Source: JAVZLH01 sp038883475 (GTDB lineage: Archaea; Thermoproteota; Bathyarchaeia; Bathyarchaeales; Bathycorpusculaceae). Taken from it: a DNA stretch of 32,170 bases. The stretch lies in assembly GCA_038883475.1 (NCBI GenBank), contig JAVZMA010000015.1, positions 1-32,170 on the forward strand, in the 5' to 3' direction. Position numbers and translations under genes: made by a program. Positions within the stretch are counted from its first letter, which is position 1. Each line of letters begins with the position of its first letter. This document shows, one piece after another, positions 6,609 through 13,329 of this stretch. A model generated the notes under the pieces. That model was not told the origin of the DNA, made no database searches, and worked only from the letters and a program-made list of their open reading frames with translations.

Positions 6609-6989
6609 TTGTTGAAGAAGGTACTGGTAGGCGTTGACGGTTCAGAATATGCGGAAAAAGCTTTAAAGCAAGCAATCGAAATTGCGGAAAAGTTTTCAGC
6701 AGAAGTAACCGTTGTGAATGTTTATCATGCCCCAACTGGTCAAGATGTAAGTCAAAAAATCTTAGATAGGGCTAAAGAAATTTTGGAAAATTCAAAAGTA
6801 AAATTTAAACTTGTTTCAGTTTTGAGTCCAAACACGCCGAAGATTATTACTGATATGGCTGAAAAAGAAAAATTTGATTTGATTGTTGTTGGAAGTAGAG
6901 GAATAGGTGCAGTCCACGCTTATTTGATAGGCAGTGTATGCAACAAAATCTGCTATGACTCGCCAGTCAGCGTACTTATTGTAAAATAG
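6609..6989 (+). CDS. Universal stress protein (UspA family)
   Basis: The 126-residue protein is a single Usp domain: KKVLVGVDGSEYAEKAL at the N-terminus and the ATP-binding motif GSRGIG with a following GS (G-x2-G-x9-G-S) near residues 100-114, ending VSVLIVK. ATP-binding Usp proteins form dimers and are made under stress; their exact targets are usually unknown. The start is one of two adjacent TTG codons (6609 or 6612) behind GGTGAT. It sits 23 bases before the ACR3 exporter gene and is probably co-transcribed with it, so it may be induced by arsenite. Confidence 0.92.
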   Translation: MLKKVLVGVDGSEYAEKALKQAIEIAEKFSAEVTVVNVYHAPTGQDVSQKILDRAKEILENSKVKFKLVSVLSPNTPKIITDMAEKEKFDLIVVGSRGIGAVHAYLIGSVCNKICYDSPVSVLIVK

Positions 6990-7012
6990 CATTTACTGCC
7001 AAAGGGAGAAAA

Positions 7013-8065
7013 ATGGAGTCTGCTAAAGAGTCTACGGCAACGAGAAAAGCCGAACTTGGCATATTCGAGAAATACTTGACATTGTGGATTGCCATATGCA
7101 TAGTTGCTGGACTGCTTGTTGGAAGATTTTTCCCACAGTTCGGACAGTTCATGGATTCCCTCAAATATGGACAGTTGTCAATTCCCATAGGCATTCTCCT
7201 ATTTTTCATGATGTACCCAACAGTTGTGGGAATAAGGTTCAGCGATATAAAGCAAGCAGCGAAGAGACCAAAGCCCTTAATTGTTACGTTAATCGCAAAC
7301 TGGGTTATAGCTCCGCCTTTAATGACTTTCTATGCAAACCTGATACTAACCGACCCCCTCTATAAGGCTGGAGTGATACTGCTTGGTTTGTCTCCGTGCA
7401 CAGCCATGGTTATGTGGTGGATGTTCTTGGCAAAAGGAGACATGGCGCAAGGATTGATAAACACGGCTATAAACGCCCTTTTCATGCTTTTCCTGTATGC
7501 ACCTCTGGCAGCTATATACCTTGGAGTAAGCAGCATCCCAGTGCCTTGGGATTTGATAGCCCTAAGCGTTCTCATTTTTATCGCTTTGCCAGTAACAGCC
7601 GGAGCAATTTCACGCAAAATAATTATCAAAAAGAAGGGGGAGGAATGGTTCAACAACGCTTACATTCCGTTGGTAGGCAAAATTTCCATAGTTGCGCTTC
7701 TCACAACCCTAATAGTTCTGTTCTCATTTGAAGGAGAAGTTATAATAAACAATCCTTTGCTTGTGGCATATCTCGCCGCGCCCAACCTTCTGCATTATGC
7801 GACAATGATTGCTTGGACATACCCGCTTGGATATTTTGCAGGTTGGGCTTACGAAACCGCCATAGACACCACGCTTATAGGCTCTAGCAGTCACTTTGAA
7901 GTTGCCATAGCAGTAGCAACAACCTTGTATGGCATTGGTTCGGGCGCCGCGTTAGCAACTGTTATAGGTCCTTTAATGGAAGTGCCATTGATGCTTTCAA
8001 TTGTTAAATTAGGCTTGTATACACGGAAGTATTTTCCGAGAAAGAAGCGTCAGATTGTCCAGTAG
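7013..8065 (+). CDS. acr3: ACR3-family arsenite efflux transporter
   Basis: The 350-residue membrane protein has about ten hydrophobic segments. It shows the conserved LGLSPCTAMVMWW with C129 at the position of the essential cysteine of characterised Acr3, and IGPLMEVPLML with E323 at the conserved acidic site near the C-terminus. ACR3 carriers expel As(OH)3/arsenite (some also antimonite) across the cytoplasmic membrane. It ends the plus-strand arsenic gene run and overlaps the convergent gene at 8050 by 16 bases. Together with ArsC this gives a complete arsenate-to-arsenite-to-outside pathway. Confidence 0.95.
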   Translation: MESAKESTATRKAELGIFEKYLTLWIAICIVAGLLVGRFFPQFGQFMDSLKYGQLSIPIGILLFFMMYPTVVGIRFSDIKQAAKRPKPLIVTLIANWVIAPPLMTFYANLILTDPLYKAGVILLGLSPCTAMVMWWMFLAKGDMAQGLINTAINALFMLFLYAPLAAIYLGVSSIPVPWDLIALSVLIFIALPVTAGAISRKIIIKKKGEEWFNNAYIPLVGKISIVALLTTLIVLFSFEGEVIINNPLLVAYLAAPNLLHYATMIAWTYPLGYFAGWAYETAIDTTLIGSSSHFEVAIAVATTLYGIGSGAALATVIGPLMEVPLMLSIVKLGLYTRKYFPRKKRQIVQ

Positions 8066-8475
8066 GAGCATAGAGTCAAGTTGTTCCATTTAAACTGGCT
8101 TTTCAAAAATTTTATGACATCCTCCTCTTCCAGATAGCGGTTTCCATTAGCGTCTCTCCGAAAAGGGATACCCGTTCCCTTTAGGGTTTCGCCTCTTGCA
8201 GTGTCTATGAAAACATAGTAGGCTTCTCCAGCTGGCAGTATAAGCCTCAGGTTTGTAAGTTCCCTTTTAGGTGAAAGCCCGTCCTGTTCAATGTTGTAAA
8301 CGATGGCGCTGGGCTTAAGTTCTTCGGCTAATCGCTTAAATTCTTTCCAAGTTCTAATTTTTCTAACACCTTCGCCCATTTCAACCAGCTTCAGCCTATA
8401 ATTATTCAAGACATATCTAAACTTTGTTAAGAAGTCTTTTAGGGAAAAAGCTCCATTTCCTTTGTCGCGCCGCAT
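8050..8475 (-). CDS. Hypothetical protein (141 aa or less)
   Basis: I do not recognise this protein. It is 141 residues from an ATG at 8475, but the first 12 codons would overlap the coding region of the small zinc protein at 8439-8591, and no Shine-Dalgarno precedes this ATG. An internal ATG at 8379 (MGEGVRKIRTWKEF) gives 109 residues and a clean gap. The body has an amphipathic helix, a segment IVYNIEQDGLSPKRELTNLRLILP, YYVFIDTARGE, and a C-terminal helix EEEDVIKFLKSQF, so it looks like a small soluble alpha/beta domain. Its last codons overlap the end of the ACR3 gene on the other strand. Confidence 0.6.
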   Translation of the reverse strand: MRRDKGNGAFSLKDFLTKFRYVLNNYRLKLVEMGEGVRKIRTWKEFKRLAEELKPSAIVYNIEQDGLSPKRELTNLRLILPAGEAYYVFIDTARGETLKGTGIPFRRDANGNRYLEEEDVIKFLKSQFKWNNLTLCSYWTI

Positions 8476-8591
8476 TTGACACAGACAAGTTGCACATGAG
8501 ACCTATCGTGGGTCAGCTCTTTAGCTTTCCATTTGTGGTCGCATGTACCCTCTTTTCTTTCACTTGTTTTGTTTTCGCTCAAATCCAACAT
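8439..8591 (-). CDS. Small C/H-type zinc-binding protein (50 aa)
   Basis: This ATG-to-TAA frame encodes 50 residues with possible zinc ligands GTCDHKWK (C17, H19) and CVKCGATKE (C37, C40), a pattern of small archaeal zinc-finger proteins. An AGGAG lies immediately before the ATG (8591), so initiation may instead be at the adjacent TTG or at TTG codon four, or be leaderless. A TTTAAAT element at about 8620-8626 would place transcription start near 8596, supporting this start region. It is transcribed divergently from the PadR gene. Its function is unknown. Confidence 0.7.
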   Translation of the reverse strand: MLDLSENKTSERKEGTCDHKWKAKELTHDRSHVQLVCVKCGATKEMELFP

Positions 8592-8652
8592 CTCCTAAAT
8601 GGTAATGTATATTCAAGAATTTAAATCTGTTGTTTTGTTTTTCATGCTAACA

Positions 8653-8677
8653 GTTATATATGTAACGTTGTTATATA
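8653..8677 (+). promoter_or_regulatory. PadR promoter with repeated GTTATATA elements
   Basis: GTTATATA occurs at 8653-8660 and again at 8670-8677. The first copy lies in a near-palindrome GTTATATATGTAAC (8653-8666, one mismatched pair). The first copy is at TATA-box distance from the start codon at 8690, giving a nearly leaderless transcript. The arrangement suits a dimeric PadR repressor covering the TATA box. Confidence 0.5.
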
Positions 8678-8689
8678 CTCGCGATAAGA

Positions 8690-9079
8690 ATGTGCAAATC
8701 ACATAATTGCGGATGCTGGCACAACTATCCAGAACGCGGATGGATACAATTCCTAATAATGAGAGTGCTATACGAAAAACCCATGCACGGCTACCAACTC
8801 CTCGAAGAAATTGAGAAACGAAGCTACGGATGTCACAAACTCGAATCAGGCTCCATATACACGCTTCTAAGAAGGATGGAGGAACGCGGCTTATTGGAGT
8901 CCCGGTGGGAGAAGGTTGAAGGGTGCCCAGATCGGCGAATTTACAAGCTGACCAGCAAAGGCGTTGAAGCCCTCAAAATGGGACTCGCATCGATAGTTAG
9001 GAGGAAAATGCTCTTCGACGACTTAGCAAAGTTTTACCATGAAAAATTTGAAAAAATCGAGGGGGGAGGTGAAAAGTAA
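8690..9079 (+). CDS. PadR-family regulator with Cys-rich N-terminus
   Basis: The 129-residue protein has a PadR winged helix: WIQFLIMRVLYEKPMHGYQL, ESGSIYTLLRRMEERGLL and a wing PDRRIYKLTSKG, followed by a C-terminal helix. Its N-terminus, MCKSHNCGCWHN, is unusually rich in Cys and His (C2, C7, C9, H5, H11), and there are further cysteines at C48 and in EGCPD. This suggests a metal- or redox-sensing variant. The gene ends with GGGGGGAGGTGA, the ribosome site for the next gene, whose ATG abuts the PadR stop codon. It leads an operon through 11373 and probably represses it. Confidence 0.9.
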   Translation: MCKSHNCGCWHNYPERGWIQFLIMRVLYEKPMHGYQLLEEIEKRSYGCHKLESGSIYTLLRRMEERGLLESRWEKVEGCPDRRIYKLTSKGVEALKMGLASIVRRKMLFDDLAKFYHEKFEKIEGGGEK

Positions 9080-9343
9080 ATGTGTGGAAATTGCTGTTGC
9101 CACGAGTCGGAAACACATCATGAACAGCACAAACACGAACACCATATGGACTTTCCATTTCCTTTGATGGATGTGGAAGAGGAAATAAAAATGCTTGAAG
9201 AATATAGGAGAACCCCTAACAAGGCAGTTGGAAAAAGTAAACAAGCGCCTAGAAGCCCTAAAACGCTGAATACATGCAAAATCTGCACAGAAGCTTTCAC
9301 TTCTCACATATCTTATGAAAATTTGGAAGAGAATGGAAAATGA
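9080..9343 (+). CDS. Cys/His-rich coiled-coil protein, apparently frameshifted
   Basis: The first 40 residues start MCGNCCCHESETHHEQHKHE, a strong soft-metal binding pattern, then MDVEEEIKMLEEYRRT, the beginning of a coiled coil. After the CCCC run at 9213-9216 the open frame reads PNKAVGKSKQ and loses the heptad pattern, ending at 9343. Removing one C restores LTRQLEKVNKRLEALKR followed by a TGA at 9267-9269, which is exactly how DUF5320-like small proteins beside PadR genes end. So the real gene is probably 9080-9269 with a one-base insertion, either a sequence error or a mutation. The existing frame does end in an ATGA overlap with the cupin gene, which keeps an intact longer product possible. 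Confidence 0.65.
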   Translation: MCGNCCCHESETHHEQHKHEHHMDFPFPLMDVEEEIKMLEEYRRTPNKAVGKSKQAPRSPKTLNTCKICTEAFTSHISYENLEENGK

Positions 9344-9675
9344 AAGTGATAAATTTAAGCAAACTCGTGGAGTTTTCGCAAAAGAAAGGCTTATTGGACA
9401 CTATGGAAGAGCGCAAGCGCGTAAAGAAGGACTTGCTTAAAACCAAGAACTACAACCTTGTGCTGGTTTGTCTCGAGGCAGGTCAAGAAATTCCTTCACG
9501 TCCTGAACCATATGATGCTTGCTTCTATATAATCAGCGGAAGCGGCACGTTCACAGTAGGCGACGAACAAGCTGATTTGTCCAGCGGTGAAATGCTCTTC
9601 GCTCCAGCAAATACACCAAGAGGAATAAAGAGCAAAGAGCGCCTAGTCTTGTTAGGCATACAAGAACCTCATTAA
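9340..9675 (+). CDS. Cupin-domain protein lacking usual metal ligands
   Basis: The 111-residue protein is a single cupin barrel: CLEAGQEIPSRPEPYDACFYIISGSG (written here across two strands of the fold) and GEMLFAPANTPRGI correspond to cupin motifs 1 and 2. The histidines expected in motif 1 (HxH) and motif 2 are replaced by Ser/Arg/Pro and Arg, so a standard metal site is absent. It is more likely a ligand-binding or sensory protein than an oxygenase. It overlaps the preceding frame by four bases and lies 13 bases before the ABC ATPase gene, inside the PadR-led operon. Confidence 0.85.
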   Translation: MKVINLSKLVEFSQKKGLLDTMEERKRVKKDLLKTKNYNLVLVCLEAGQEIPSRPEPYDACFYIISGSGTFTVGDEQADLSSGEMLFAPANTPRGIKSKERLVLLGIQEPH

Positions 9676-9688
9676 AGAAGTTGAAAGC

Positions 9689-10624
9689 ATGAACGCAATA
9701 GAAGTTCAAAACCTAACAAAACGCTACGAGGATGTAACGGCAGTTGACCACATAAACTTCGAAGTCAAAAAGGGCGAAATTTTTGGTTTTCTAGGTCCAA
9801 ATGGCGCCGGAAAAACAACAACAATACGGATTTTGACAGGGCTTCTAAAACCAGATGAGGGAAAAGCCTTCATAGTTGGTTATGATGTTGCTAAAAATCC
9901 AATTGAAGCTAAACAGCGTATTGGTGTTGTTCCAGAAGTTTCAACCGCTTACATAGACCTTACTGCATGGGGGAACCTCACGTTAATAGGCAAACTTTAC
10001 GGAGTCCCAACACAAACGCTTCAAGAAAACACCACCAGACTTTTGAAAGAATTCGGGTTACATGAAGTTAAGGATAAACTTGTCAGAGGTTTCTCAAAAG
10101 GAATGAAACAAAAGCTTCTGTTATGCATGGCTTTAGTGAACGACCCCAAAGTGCTTTTCTTGGATGAGCCGACTTCTGGGCTTGACGTTGAAAGTGCAAG
10201 GCTTCTGAGGGAAAGAATCAAACAATTCAATAGGGATGGAAAAACTGTTTTTCTCTCAACCCACAACATGGAAGAAGCAAACCAGCTGTGCAACCGAACG
10301 GCGATAATAAACCATGGAAAAATAGCAGCCATAGACACTCCTGAAAACCTCCGAGCCCAAAGCATGGAACTCCAATATATCGAAGTTCTCTTCAACAAGA
10401 GTGTAAACATACAAAAAGTCTCAAAACACTCCAGCATAAGCAAGGCTTCATTTGTAGGCAATAGACTGCGAATTTACACGGCTGACCCCTCGGAAGTGAT
10501 AGAGTTTTTAGCCGATTTTGCCAAGGAGAACGACGTACGAATTTTAAGTTTAAACACCATGATGCCCTCGCTTGAAGATGTCTTCTTAAAACTAATAAAA
10601 GAAAGGGAGGCTTCTCCAAAATGA
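9689..10624 (+). CDS. ABC transporter ATP-binding protein (DrrA-like)
   Basis: The 311-residue protein has Walker A GPNGAGKTTT at residues 37-46, the signature FSKGMKQKL, Walker B VLFLDEPTSGLD and the switch histidine in LSTHNMEEAN. The C-terminal 90 residues follow the pattern of the DrrA/CcmA regulatory domain and end MMPSLEDVFLKLI, typical of ABC-2 exporters. The stop overlaps the ATG of the permease gene by four bases (ATGA), so the two are translationally coupled. The substrate is unknown; drug, lipid or peptide export is usual for this class. Confidence 0.95.
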   Translation: MNAIEVQNLTKRYEDVTAVDHINFEVKKGEIFGFLGPNGAGKTTTIRILTGLLKPDEGKAFIVGYDVAKNPIEAKQRIGVVPEVSTAYIDLTAWGNLTLIGKLYGVPTQTLQENTTRLLKEFGLHEVKDKLVRGFSKGMKQKLLLCMALVNDPKVLFLDEPTSGLDVESARLLRERIKQFNRDGKTVFLSTHNMEEANQLCNRTAIINHGKIAAIDTPENLRAQSMELQYIEVLFNKSVNIQKVSKHSSISKASFVGNRLRIYTADPSEVIEFLADFAKENDVRILSLNTMMPSLEDVFLKLIKEREASPK

Positions 10625-11373
10625 GCCAATTTACAGAACAATTTAAACGTTCTCTCGCCATAGCGAAAAAGAACATAAAAATTTACTATTCAAAGGGACC
10701 AGTCATCATTTTCGGGCTGGTTTTCCCACTGTTTTTGGCTTTGGCTTACGTTATAGGAAGGAATATTCCGCTAAAAGAGGTTTTGCCAGGGATAATTGCC
10801 ATGACAACCTTTTTTACTGCTACGTCGGTTGGTCCTTCGATTGTTCCTTGGGAAACGCGTTCGAAAACCCTTGAGAGGCTCTTGTGTTGTCCAGTTGCTT
10901 TTTGGGCGATTATTTTGGGCGACATGTTGTCTTCTTTCCTTTTTGGACTTGTCATATCAGTAATTCCGCTTCTGCTAGTTCTAACATTCAATGTAGAATT
11001 ATTAAACTTTACAATATTGTTCTTTGGCATGGTCATCGCAAACTTATGCTTCTCCGCCCTAAGCGTTCTTCTTTCAGCTTACCCGCCGACAGACATCCCA
11101 GCAACATCCATGATGTTATCATCCCTAGTCAAGTTCCCGTTAGTATTTATAAGCGGCGTATTCATACCAGTCGAGCAACTGCCCGCGTGGGGAAGAATTG
11201 TTGCCTCCTTCTCGCCGTTAACGTATTTCGCAGACTTGACTAGGCAGTCCATTTTAAACACCAGTTTTTACCCAATTGTATTAGACTTTCTGGCAATTGC
11301 GATTTTTGCAGCGGTTTTCTTGTTTGCAGCCATAAAGATTCATGAGAAAACATTGGCGAAGCGAATAAGTTGA
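10621..11373 (+). CDS. ABC-2 type transporter permease (DrrB-like)
   Basis: The 250-residue membrane protein has six hydrophobic segments in the ABC-2 layout: a first helix near residues 28-48, a central block with SVGPSIVPWETRSKTLERLLCCPVA, and the conserved SGVFIPVEQLPAW followed by FSPLTYFADLTRQ. It pairs with the ATPase directly upstream to form an export pump, probably as a 2+2 assembly in the cytoplasmic membrane. It is the last gene of the PadR operon; an AT-rich gap of 89 bases follows before the ferritin gene. Confidence 0.93.
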   Translation: MSQFTEQFKRSLAIAKKNIKIYYSKGPVIIFGLVFPLFLALAYVIGRNIPLKEVLPGIIAMTTFFTATSVGPSIVPWETRSKTLERLLCCPVAFWAIILGDMLSSFLFGLVISVIPLLLVLTFNVELLNFTILFFGMVIANLCFSALSVLLSAYPPTDIPATSMMLSSLVKFPLVFISGVFIPVEQLPAWGRIVASFSPLTYFADLTRQSILNTSFYPIVLDFLAIAIFAAVFLFAAIKIHEKTLAKRIS

Positions 11374-11462
11374 AAAAGCGGCGCCAATGCGAGTGACATA
11401 TGAAAAATTTTAATTACAATGACGGTGTATAATGTTTTGTTTAGAAATGAAGTTTTGGGGGA

Positions 11463-11891
11463 ATGAAAAGTTTGGCTTCCAAAAAACTGTTAGAAATGCT
11501 GAATCAGGCAATTGCTAGAGAAATGCAAGTTGCCATACAGTACATGTGGCAACACGTTCAATGGGTTGGAGTTAAAGGCTTCGCTGTTCACGACGAGTTG
11601 AAAGCTATTGCAATAACCGAGATGAAGCATGCTGAAGCCATCGCGGAACGCCTCTTCTACTTGGGCGACATACCTACAACAAAGCCAACGGAAATTGTGG
11701 TCGGTAAAACACTTAAGGAAATGATAGAGCGCGACGTGAAGGATGAAGAAAACGCGATAAAGCTTTACAAACAAATCATAGCGCAAGCGCGAAAAGAAAA
11801 GGATGAAACAACCGAAATTTTATTCATGAACATCTTAAAGGACGAGGAAGAACATCACGACACCTTTACAACTTTACTCGAAGAAATATAA
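11463..11891 (+). CDS. Ferritin-like diiron protein (bacterioferritin type)
   Basis: The 142-residue protein is a four-helix bundle with a full set of diiron ligands: E20 in AREMQVAIQYMWQH, ITEMKHAEAIAERL in helix two, DVKDEENAIKLY in helix three and DEEEHHDTF in helix four. This suggests iron oxidation and storage or peroxide removal. It is close in length to bacterioferritin and Dps-like relatives of about 150 residues. The ATG is preceded by TTTTGGGGGA, a clear ribosome site. A run of T at 11911-11915 after the stop may end the transcript. It is not overlapped by its neighbours and probably has its own promoter. Confidence 0.9.
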   Translation: MKSLASKKLLEMLNQAIAREMQVAIQYMWQHVQWVGVKGFAVHDELKAIAITEMKHAEAIAERLFYLGDIPTTKPTEIVVGKTLKEMIERDVKDEENAIKLYKQIIAQARKEKDETTEILFMNILKDEEEHHDTFTTLLEEI

Positions 11892-11949
11892 AGAAACTCT
11901 ACACTCCCTCTTTTTATGCAATTAAACGCCTAGCTCGGAGTTTTGCAAA

Positions 11950-12390
11950 CTGAATCTAAAAGAATATACACGCAAAAGAAATTTTAAGAAAACAACAGAA
12001 CCAGAAGGAAAACTAAAAATGGGGAAAGGAAACATTTACGTGATTCAGAAACACGCCGCGACGCACTTGCACTATGACCTTCGCCTCGAAATGGACGGTA
12101 TGCTAAAAAGCTGGGCAATTCCGAAAGAGCCGCCGACAACCAGCGGTGTTAAGCGTTTGGCTGTGCAGGTTGAAGACCACCCAGTTGGTTACGCCAATTT
12201 TGAGGGCACAATTCCAGAAGGCGAATACGGCGCTGGAACTGTGGAAATTTGGGATAAAGGCTTCTACAACTTAATAGACCGAAAGGAAGATAAACTCGTC
12301 GTGGAAATTCATGGCGAAAAATTAAGAGGAACATATGTTCTTGTTAGGTTTAAAAATAAGAAGAATTGGCTTTTCTTCAAGAGAGGCTAA
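11950..12390 (+). CDS. LigD-type 3'-phosphoesterase domain protein, probable non-AUG start
   Basis: The protein is a stand-alone copy of the 3'-phosphoesterase domain of DNA ligase D, which trims 3' phosphates and ribonucleotides from broken DNA ends. It has QKHAATHLHYDLRLE (catalytic His, His, Asp), EDHPVGYANFEGTIPEGEYG and a final NWLFFKRG. The first ATG in frame is at 12019, but the frame continues upstream and encodes LKEYTRKRNFKKTTEPEGK, the usual N-terminus of this family, with no ATG, GTG or TTG before the stop at 11923. GGAG at 11937-11940 lies nine bases before a CTG at 11950, so CTG is a candidate start. Otherwise the start was lost or mis-sequenced. No ligase or polymerase domain is adjacent. 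Confidence 0.85.
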   Translation: MNLKEYTRKRNFKKTTEPEGKLKMGKGNIYVIQKHAATHLHYDLRLEMDGMLKSWAIPKEPPTTSGVKRLAVQVEDHPVGYANFEGTIPEGEYGAGTVEIWDKGFYNLIDRKEDKLVVEIHGEKLRGTYVLVRFKNKKNWLFFKRG

Positions 12391-12400
12391 ATTTGTTAGG

Positions 12401-12691
12401 CTATTCTTCTTCGGTTTCTGCCTCTCCTTCTCCAACAACTTCGGCTTCAGCAAACCTTCTGCTTATCCTCGTTATCCTTATTTTAACATGGTCTCCTGGT
12501 TTGGTGTTCGGTATGAAAGTTACTAAGCCTTGGATTCTCGCTATGCCTTCTCCTCTGCGGCTTGTCTCTCTCACGTCAACCTCGTACTCTTTTCCAACTT
12601 CAACTGGTTTTGGAGCAAATCCTCCTCTTCCGCTGAAGCCTCTTCTTTGACCGAAGCCTCTTCTTTGACCGAAGCCTCTTCTCTCTCCCAT
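12401..12691 (-). CDS. TRAM-domain RNA-binding protein with RRGFGQ repeats
   Basis: The 96-residue protein has an N-terminal Arg/Gly/Phe-rich tract, with RRGFGQ repeated twice and a third RRGF, followed by a single TRAM domain (EVGKEYEVDVRETSRRGEGIARIQG and KPGDHVKIRITRISRRFAEAEVV). Stand-alone TRAM proteins are abundant archaeal RNA chaperones, with a role like that of bacterial cold-shock proteins. The RGG-like tract probably adds RNA contacts. The acidic tail ends GEAETEEE. It is the third gene of a minus-strand cluster (TRAM, OB-fold, TRAM). Confidence 0.92.
   Translation of the reverse strand: MGERRGFGQRRGFGQRRGFSGRGGFAPKPVEVGKEYEVDVRETSRRGEGIARIQGLVTFIPNTKPGDHVKIRITRISRRFAEAEVVGEGEAETEEE
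12636..12683. repeat. 18-base tandem repeat inside the TRAM gene
   Basis: The unit aagcctcttctttgaccg occurs at 12636-12653 and 12654-12671, followed by a 10-base partial copy. Read on the minus strand it encodes the hexapeptide RRGFGQ. Identical DNA copies suggest recent slippage, so copy number may vary between strains. Confidence 0.9.
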
Positions 12692-12723
12692 GCGTTTTCA
12701 CCTCTTCTTCCGTTAATCTTGTC

Positions 12724-13026
12724 TTATTCCGCGGACGGCTCAACTGTAAGTGTTCCGTACTTTCCGACGTTCAGTTGAATTTCGCCTCTAAAGCTTGTTA
12801 CGTACCCGTTTTCCACTTTCACAGTATCGTTCACGTTCACTTGGTTTATCTGTTCATTCCACAACGTCAGCTTTATTGTTCCAGTCTCGTCGGCGATTAT
12901 GGCGGTTGCAACCCTGTGGGTTTCATCTTTGAACCTTGCCAGCACCTCTCGCGGGTCGGATTTTTCCAGAACCTTGGCTTTTACGCTGACACGTTTCATT
13001 CCATTTCTTAATTCCTTTATCTTCAA
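12724..13026 (-). CDS. OB-fold single-stranded nucleic acid-binding protein (RPA/SOSS-B-like)
   Basis: The 100-residue protein is a single OB fold: MKRVSVKAKVLEKSDPREV, then THRVATAIIADETGTIKLTLWNEQ, and VNDTVKVENGYVTSFRGEIQLNV with a final TLTVEP. This is the pattern of archaeal RPA subunits and SOSS-B1-like proteins. It has no zinc finger and no C-terminal extension. The TTG start is set by AGGTGACT eight bases upstream. It lies between two TRAM-domain genes (18 bases from one, 32 from the other), so the three are probably one transcript and may cooperate in RNA or ssDNA handling. Confidence 0.9.
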   Translation of the reverse strand: MKIKELRNGMKRVSVKAKVLEKSDPREVLARFKDETHRVATAIIADETGTIKLTLWNEQINQVNVNDTVKVENGYVTSFRGEIQLNVGKYGTLTVEPSAE

Positions 13027-13044
13027 TTGGCTGAGTCACCTGCT

Positions 13045-13329
13045 TTAGGCTATTTTCTCCGCGACCGCGAACTTTTCGCCAACAGACAAAATTCTGACTT
13101 TGACGCGTTCGCCCACCTTAGCGTTTGGGACAAAAATCAGGTAACTTTGAATTCTGGCTATGCCGTCTCCTCTGCTTCCAATATCATCTATGACAACCTC
13201 CAGCTCCTGATTTTCCCTCACTGGCCTAGGAGCAAAAAACGGTCTACCCGCACGGAATCTTCTCTGACTTCCAAACCTTCTAGGTTTTCTTTTGGCATTT
13301 TTTGTTTTTTCTGGCAGCCTTCTTGGCAT
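13045..13329 (-). CDS. TRAM-domain RNA-binding protein, first of the cluster
   Basis: This 94-residue protein begins with a basic tract (MPRRLPEKTKNAKRKPRRF and RRFRAGRPFF) and has one TRAM domain with ELEVVIDDIGSRGDGIARIQ and VGERVKVRILSVGEKFAVAE. It is a diverged paralogue of the TRAM protein at 12401-12691: the basic tract replaces the RRGFGQ repeats and there is no acidic tail. It probably acts as an RNA chaperone. TATA-like elements at 13418-13426 and 13441-13449 lie in a leader of about 65-90 bases upstream. Confidence 0.92.
   Translation of the reverse strand: MPRRLPEKTKNAKRKPRRFGSQRRFRAGRPFFAPRPVRENQELEVVIDDIGSRGDGIARIQSYLIFVPNAKVGERVKVRILSVGEKFAVAEKIA

Noticed and set aside
10021..10461. 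Minus-strand frame inside the ABC ATPase gene
   Set aside because: It is antisense to a gene with full Walker and signature motifs and has no recognisable domain.
12636..12683. Short direct repeats as a CRISPR array
   Set aside because: The units are contiguous with no spacers and encode a protein repeat in frame.
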